Assembly (NCBI GenBank): GCA_028868895.1
Contig: JAGWTP010000030.1
Coordinates: forward strand, 1 to 38,038
DNA from: Burkholderiales bacterium
Lineage (GTDB): Bacteria > Pseudomonadota > Gammaproteobacteria > Burkholderiales > Burkholderiaceae_C
Length of the DNA: 38,038 nucleotides
Direction of reading: 5' to 3'
Positions 33,966 to 38,038 of this stretch are shown here, one piece after another. The notes under the pieces were generated by a model that saw only the letters and a list, made by a program, of their open reading frames with translations, was not told the origin of the DNA and searched no databases. Both the position numbers and the translations under genes were made by a program. Position 1 is the first letter of the stretch. Each line of letters begins with the position of its first letter.

Positions 33966-34241
33966 TCAGCGCTTGTTGGCCTTGCGGCGCGCCCTGCTGT
34001 TCAGGCCCAGCGCGACCAGGTTTTCCTTGCGGCGATTGTGCTTGCGGGCTTCCATCTTCTCGATCTCGCGGCGCTTGTTCAGGCCCGAGCTGTCGGCCCA
34101 GGCCCACCACAGCGCCGCGAAGACGAACGGCACGCAGAACTTCCACAGGTCGCCGGTGAAGTCCCAGTTCCAGGCCGCGAACCAGCCGATGCCGGCCAGG
34201 TTCGAGGCAATGATCAGCACGCCGACGATGACGAAAAACAT
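33966..34241 (-). CDS. Small two-helix membrane protein
   Basis: A 91-residue protein starting at ATG 34239-34241, with GAGAAGG 7 bases upstream. The first 20 residues (MFFVIVGVLIIASNLAGIGW) and about 33-46 (FCVPFVFAALWWAW) are membrane segments. The C-terminal half is very basic (KRREIEKMEARKHNRRKEN) and probably cytoplasmic. A longer frame to 34286 adds non-hydrophobic residues without a ribosome site. I do not recognise a named family; similar small genes occur next to ilvD in related bacteria, from memory. Confidence 0.82.
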   Translation of the reverse strand: MFFVIVGVLIIASNLAGIGWFAAWNWDFTGDLWKFCVPFVFAALWWAWADSSGLNKRREIEKMEARKHNRRKENLVALGLNSRARRKANKR

Positions 34242-34355
34242 GGTGCAGCCTTCTCGGGTGGGCGGCGCGAGCCGCGGCGGTGTCAACCGCGCTGGCTATC
34301 ATCCGTTATGTTGAATGCAGTCCGGCGTCAAGTCCAGTTTGATCCAGAGGAATCC

Positions 34356-34676
34356 ATGAAACCCCACACGAAACTGATCCCCTCCCTGCTGGTGGCGCTG
34401 GCCGGTCTGGCCGCCGCCCCCGCGTTCGCTCAGCTCGAACTCGCCCAGAAGAAGAACTGCCTGGCCTGCCACGCGGTCGACAAAAAGGTGCTCGGCCCGG
34501 CCTACAAAGACGTCGCTGCCAAATACGCCGGCCAGAAGGACGCGGTCGACAAGTTGGCCGCCAAGGTCATGAAGGGCGGCTCGGGCGTCTGGGGCAACAT
34601 CCCGATGCCGGCCAATCCGCAGGTCAGCGAGGCCGAGGCAAAGCAACTCGTGCAGTGGATCCTGTCGCTCAAGTAG
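34356..34676 (+). CDS. Class I cytochrome c (c551/c552-like)
   Basis: A 106-residue periplasmic monohaem cytochrome. The signal peptide runs to about residue 25 (LLVALAGLAAAPAFA-Q). The haem motif is CLACH (Cys35-His39), the axial Met84 is in NIPMPANP, and the C-terminal helix AEAKQLVQWILSLK packs on the haem. It has AGAGGAA 4 bases before the ATG. It transfers electrons in the periplasm and needs the ccm operon at 17198-24245. A longer open frame upstream has no signal and is rejected. Confidence 0.96.
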   Translation: MKPHTKLIPSLLVALAGLAAAPAFAQLELAQKKNCLACHAVDKKVLGPAYKDVAAKYAGQKDAVDKLAAKVMKGGSGVWGNIPMPANPQVSEAEAKQLVQWILSLK

Positions 34677-34696
34677 GCGCCCGAACCCAGTGACCC

Positions 34697-34722
34697 AAGA
34701 AGCCCCGCGAGCGGGGCTTCTT
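34697..34722. terminator. Shared rho-independent-type terminator
   Basis: AAGAAGCCCCG at 34697-34707 pairs perfectly with CGGGGCTTCTT at 34712-34722 around a CGAG loop (11-bp stem). It lies 20 bases after the cytochrome c stop and 16 before the facing end of the beta-oxidation gene. The A/T-rich stem ends (AAGAAG/CTTCTT) give short U-tracts in both directions, so it should serve both genes. Confidence 0.8.
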
Positions 34723-34738
34723 CATTGGGGCGCAGGTG

Positions 34739-36877
34739 TCAATGTGGCAGCCCCAGGATGCGCTCTCGCACTGCTGGCGCCAGCGCGAACCGCGCGCCAT
34801 GCCGCGCCGCCAGTGCGTCGGCATTGGCGATGAAGCGCTCTCGGCCTTCCGACTCGATGAACTGCATCGCCCCGCCGGTCCAGGCCGGGAACCCGATGCC
34901 GAAGATCGAGCCGATGTTGGCTTCGAACGTGCTCGTCAGAACCCCTTCGGTCAGGCAGCGTGCGGTCTCGATCGACTGCCGGTACAGCAGCCGCTGCGTC
35001 AACGCCTCGACCGCCGGCACCCCGCCAGTCTGCTCGAACAAGCGCCTGAGTTCGGGCCACAGGCGCTTGGCCTGCCCCGCCGGGTAGTCGTAGAAGCCGC
35101 CACCGCCGGCACGACCCGGGCGCTTGAGTTCCTTGACCATGCGCTCGACCAGCAACTCGCCCGGCCCGGGCTCGTAGGCCTTGCCCTCGGCCGCCAGGTC
35201 GGCGCGGGTCTGGTCGAGCACGTGCACCGACAGCGCCAGCGAGGTCTCGTCCAGCACCGCCAGCGGCCCGACCGGCATGCCCGCGGCGAGCGCGGCATGC
35301 TCGATCAGCGGGGCGGCAATGCCTTCGGCGAGCATCGTCGCGCCCTCCATCACGAAGGTGCCGAACACGCGGCTGGTGAAGAACCCGCGTGAGTCGTTGA
35401 CGACGATCGGCAACTTGCCCAGCGCGGTGACGAAGTCGAACGCGCGCGCCACGGTCTGGGCATCGGTACGTTCGCCGCGGATGATCTCGACAAGCTTCAT
35501 CTTGTGCACCGGCGAGAAGAAATGCAGGCCGACGAACTTGTCGGGCCGCGCGCTGGCCTTTGCCAGACCGGTGATCGGCAGCGTCGAGGTGTTCGACGCG
35601 AACACGCCGCCCGCGGCCAGCATCGGCTCGGCCTCACGCGTGACCGCGGCCTTCAGCTCGCGCTGCTCGAACACCGCCTCGATGATCAGGTCGCAGCCGC
35701 GCAGGTCGGCCGCGTCGGCGGTGGGCGTGACCAGATTCAGCAACTGCGCCTGCGCGACCTCGCTCATGCGCCCCTTGGCCAGCTGCGGCGCGGTGATCCG
35801 ACGCACCGCCTCGAAGCCGGCGCGGGCCTTGTCGAGGTCGACGTCCTTCAGCACGCAGGCGATGCCGCGCGACGCGCTCGCGTGCGCGATGCCCGCACCC
35901 ATCATGCCGGCGCCGAGCACGCCGACCTTGGCGGGTTTCCATTTCGGCACGTCTTTGGGCCGCGATTTTCCCGAGCGGATCGCGTTCATGTCGAAGAAGA
36001 ACGCGGTGACCATGTTCTTGGTCGTCTGGCCGACCATGATCCTGGCGAGCTTGCGGCTCTCGATGCGCGTGGCGGTATCGAAGTCGACCATCGCCCCCTC
36101 GACCATCGTTTCCAGGATCGCGTGCGCCGCGGGGTACAAGCCACGCGTCTTCTGCGCGAGCATCGCCGGGGCAACGACCAGTGCCGCGGCGATCTTCGGG
36201 TTCGTCGGCGTGCCGCCGGGCATCTTGTAGTCCTTGCGATCCCACGGCTGCACCGCGTCCGGGTGCTCGGCGATCCAGGCCAGCGCCTGCGCACGCAGGC
36301 TCTCGATGCTGTCGCCCAAGCCCTGCACCAGGCCGAGTTCGAGCGCCTCGCGCGGGCCGAACAGCTGGCCTTCGAGCAGGTAGGGCTGCGCGGCCATCAG
36401 GCCGAGCAGGCGCACCGTCTTCGTGATGCCGGTGGCACCCGGGATCAGCCCGAGCGACACCTCGGGCGTGCCGAACTGGATCTTGCGGTCGTCGAGCGCG
36501 AAGCGCGCGTGCGCCGCCAGCGCCACCTCCCAGCCGCCGCCCAGCGCGGTGCCGTTGAGCAGCGCCACCACCGGCCGGCCGAGCGTCTCGATGCGCCGCA
36601 GGCTGCGTTTCATCGCCTCGATCTCGTTGAAGCCTTGGGCGGCGTCTTCGGCCCGCAGCTTCAGCACGCCGTTCAGTTCGGCGCCGGCGAAGAACGTGGT
36701 CTTGGCGGACGCCAGCAGCACGCCCTTGATGCGGTCCTTGTCACGCGCCAGGCCGTCGGCCACCTCGGCCAGATCGGCCTGCCACTGCCGCGTCATCGTG
36801 TTGACCGGCGATCCGGGCGCGTCGAAGGTGACGCTGGCGATGCCTGCGTCGTCGAGTGCGTAGCGAATGGAATCCAT
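34739..36877 (-). CDS. Fused enoyl-CoA hydratase / 3-hydroxyacyl-CoA dehydrogenase (FadB/FadJ type)
   Basis: A 712-residue beta-oxidation alpha subunit. Residues about 1-190 are the crotonase part, with oxyanion-hole sequences and catalytic Glu117 (GGGWEVALAA) and Glu139 (GTPEVSLGLIPG). From about 313 there is an NAD-binding fold (GVLGAGMMGAGIAHASASRG) and the dehydrogenase motif LHFFSPVHKMKLVEII, then the C-terminal 3HCDH domains. It starts 2 bases after the thiolase stop, so the two form an operon and probably a complex. FadB and FadJ cannot be told apart with confidence by eye. Confidence 0.94.
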   Translation of the reverse strand: MDSIRYALDDAGIASVTFDAPGSPVNTMTRQWQADLAEVADGLARDKDRIKGVLLASAKTTFFAGAELNGVLKLRAEDAAQGFNEIEAMKRSLRRIETLGRPVVALLNGTALGGGWEVALAAHARFALDDRKIQFGTPEVSLGLIPGATGITKTVRLLGLMAAQPYLLEGQLFGPREALELGLVQGLGDSIESLRAQALAWIAEHPDAVQPWDRKDYKMPGGTPTNPKIAAALVVAPAMLAQKTRGLYPAAHAILETMVEGAMVDFDTATRIESRKLARIMVGQTTKNMVTAFFFDMNAIRSGKSRPKDVPKWKPAKVGVLGAGMMGAGIAHASASRGIACVLKDVDLDKARAGFEAVRRITAPQLAKGRMSEVAQAQLLNLVTPTADAADLRGCDLIIEAVFEQRELKAAVTREAEPMLAAGGVFASNTSTLPITGLAKASARPDKFVGLHFFSPVHKMKLVEIIRGERTDAQTVARAFDFVTALGKLPIVVNDSRGFFTSRVFGTFVMEGATMLAEGIAAPLIEHAALAAGMPVGPLAVLDETSLALSVHVLDQTRADLAAEGKAYEPGPGELLVERMVKELKRPGRAGGGGFYDYPAGQAKRLWPELRRLFEQTGGVPAVEALTQRLLYRQSIETARCLTEGVLTSTFEANIGSIFGIGFPAWTGGAMQFIESEGRERFIANADALAARHGARFALAPAVRERILGLPH

Positions 36878-36879
36878 GC

Positions 36880-38038
36880 TCACACCCGCTCGATGATGGT
36901 TGCAATGCCCATGCCACCGCCCACGCACAGGGTGACGAGGCCACGCTTCAGGTGGCGGCGTTCCAGCTCGTCGAGCAGCGTGCCGACCAGCATCGCGCCG
37001 GTGGCGCCGAGCGGGTGGCCGAGCGCGATCGCGCCGCCGTTGACGTTGACCTTCTCGTGCGGCACGCCCAGCTCGCGCATGAAGCGCATCGGCACTGCCG
37101 CGAACGCCTCGTTGACCTCGAACAGGTCGATGGCGTCGATCGTGAGGCCCGCCTTCGCCAGGGCCTTGCGCGTGGCCGGCATCGGGCCGGTCAGCATGAT
37201 CGTGGGGTCGGCACCCGACAGCGCCGTGGCGACGATGCGCCCGCGCGGCGTCAGGCCCATCTCGCGGCCCTTGGCCTCGCTGCCGATCAGCACCGCGGCC
37301 GCGCCGTCGACGATGCCCGACGAGTTGCCGGCGGTGTGCACATGGCGGATGCGCTCGACCTGCGGGTAGCGCGCCAGCGCGACCGCGTCGAAGCCCATCG
37401 CGCCGAGTTCGCCGAAGGCGACCTTCAAGGTGCCCAAGCCTTCGAGCGTGGTGCGCGGCTTGATGAACTCGTCGCGTTCGAGCACCGGCAGGCCGATCGC
37501 ATCAATGACGGACAGCACCGAGCGGTCGAAGCGCCCTTCGGCCTGCGCCGCTGCGGCGCGCTGCTGCGAGGTCAACGCGTAGCGGTCGACGTCTTCGCGC
37601 TCCCAGCCGGCCAGCGTGGCGATCAGGTCGGCCCCGATGCCCTGCGGCACGAAGCCGGTGGCGAAGTTGGTCTCGGGGTCCTGCGCCCAGGCCCCGCCGT
37701 CGGAGCCGATCGGCACGCGCGACATGCTCTCGACGCCTCCGGCCACGACCATGTCTTCCCAGCCGCTCGCCACCTTCTGCGCCGCGAGGTTGACCGCCTC
37801 CAGCCCCGAGGCGCAGAAGCGGTTGATCTGCATGCCGGCGACGCGGAAGTCCCAGCCGGCCTTGAGTGCGGCGGTCTTGGCGATCACCGCGCCCTGCTCG
37901 CCCACCGGCGAGACCACGCCCATCACGACGTCGTCGAGCTGCGCGGGGTCGAAGTCCAGGCGCCGCTGCAGCTTGACGAGCAGGCCGGCGAGCAGGTCGA
38001 CAGGCTTGACTTCATACAGGCTGCCGTCCTTCTTGCCC
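36880..38038 (-). CDS. Acetyl-CoA acyltransferase (thiolase), N-terminus cut by window edge
   Basis: The gene enters from the right edge; 385 residues and the stop are visible, so only about 10-20 N-terminal residues are missing. The first visible residues read [20 protein letters not shown]. The catalytic residues are the acyl-binding Cys in [11 protein letters not shown] (codon at 37813-37815), the His in [15 protein letters not shown], and the second Cys in [10 protein letters not shown]. It cleaves 3-ketoacyl-CoA to acetyl-CoA. The partner fused hydratase/dehydrogenase gene follows after 2 bases. It is likely FadA/FadI-like and acts in fatty-acid breakdown. Confidence 0.95.
   Translation of the reverse strand, partial: GKKDGSLYEVKPVDLLAGLLVKLQRRLDFDPAQLDDVVMGVVSPVGEQGAVIAKTAALKAGWDFRVAGMQINRFCASGLEAVNLAAQKVASGWEDMVVAGGVESMSRVPIGSDGGAWAQDPETNFATGFVPQGIGADLIATLAGWEREDVDRYALTSQQRAAAAQAEGRFDRSVLSVIDAIGLPVLERDEFIKPRTTLEGLGTLKVAFGELGAMGFDAVALARYPQVERIRHVHTAGNSSGIVDGAAAVLIGSEAKGREMGLTPRGRIVATALSGADPTIMLTGPMPATRKALAKAGLTIDAIDLFEVNEAFAAVPMRFMRELGVPHEKVNVNGGAIALGHPLGATGAMLVGTLLDELERRHLKRGLVTLCVGGGMGIATIIERV

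Overview
The window is a chromosomal segment of a high-GC betaproteobacterium. The best fit is Burkholderiales, near the Rubrivivax/Leptothrix/Ideonella/Comamonadaceae groups. This is inferred from base composition, protein similarity recognised by eye, and the housekeeping block lgt - LysR - ilvD - small cytochrome c. No rRNA gene, phage gene, transposase, insertion sequence or CRISPR array was seen. One tRNA gene, tRNA-Val(CAC), is present.

Region 1 (1-16723, all minus strand, read right to left) looks like one long transcription unit of 17 genes with mostly overlapping or very short junctions. It starts with a redox module: ApbE-type FMN transferase, a 996-residue PD40-propeller lipoprotein with three haem-type motifs that resembles the alpha subunit of hydrazine synthase, and a second lipoprotein with a CX4CH motif. 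Two outer-membrane beta-barrel proteins follow (one with an SH3 domain), then a TlpA thioredoxin, a DUF4266 lipoprotein and a DUF3570 protein. The unit ends with a trans-envelope module: a small exported protein usually mis-named AraC, three TPR proteins, a small exported protein, one ExbB/TolQ channel, two ExbD/TolR proteins and a TonB/AgmX-like protein cut by the window edge. One TolQ, two TolR, several TPR lipoproteins, barrels and an AgmX-like protein is the layout of the Agl-Glt motility machine of Myxococcus. Here it is welded to haem and flavin redox genes. This is the strongest candidate for an undescribed system.

Region 2 (17198-24245, plus strand) is a full System I cytochrome c maturation operon, ccmABCDEFGHI, divergent from Region 1. 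Its position suggests it serves the haem proteins there. CcmA carries an unusual insertion of four 8-residue repeats just before Walker B. A 64-residue gene follows.

Region 3 (24587-26390) has a ProQ-like RNA chaperone divergent from an HtrA-like protease with no visible export signal. Region 4 (26448-31112, minus) holds glutaryl-CoA dehydrogenase, a GT39 membrane glycosyltransferase, tRNA-Val, DnaQ and Lgt. Region 5 (31187-34676) has a LysR regulator divergent from ilvD, a small membrane protein and a class I cytochrome c. Region 6 (34739-38038, minus) is a fatty-acid beta-oxidation pair: a thiolase cut by the right edge and a fused hydratase/dehydrogenase, separated from the cytochrome gene by a shared hairpin terminator.

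All family names are from reading the translated sequence; no search was run.
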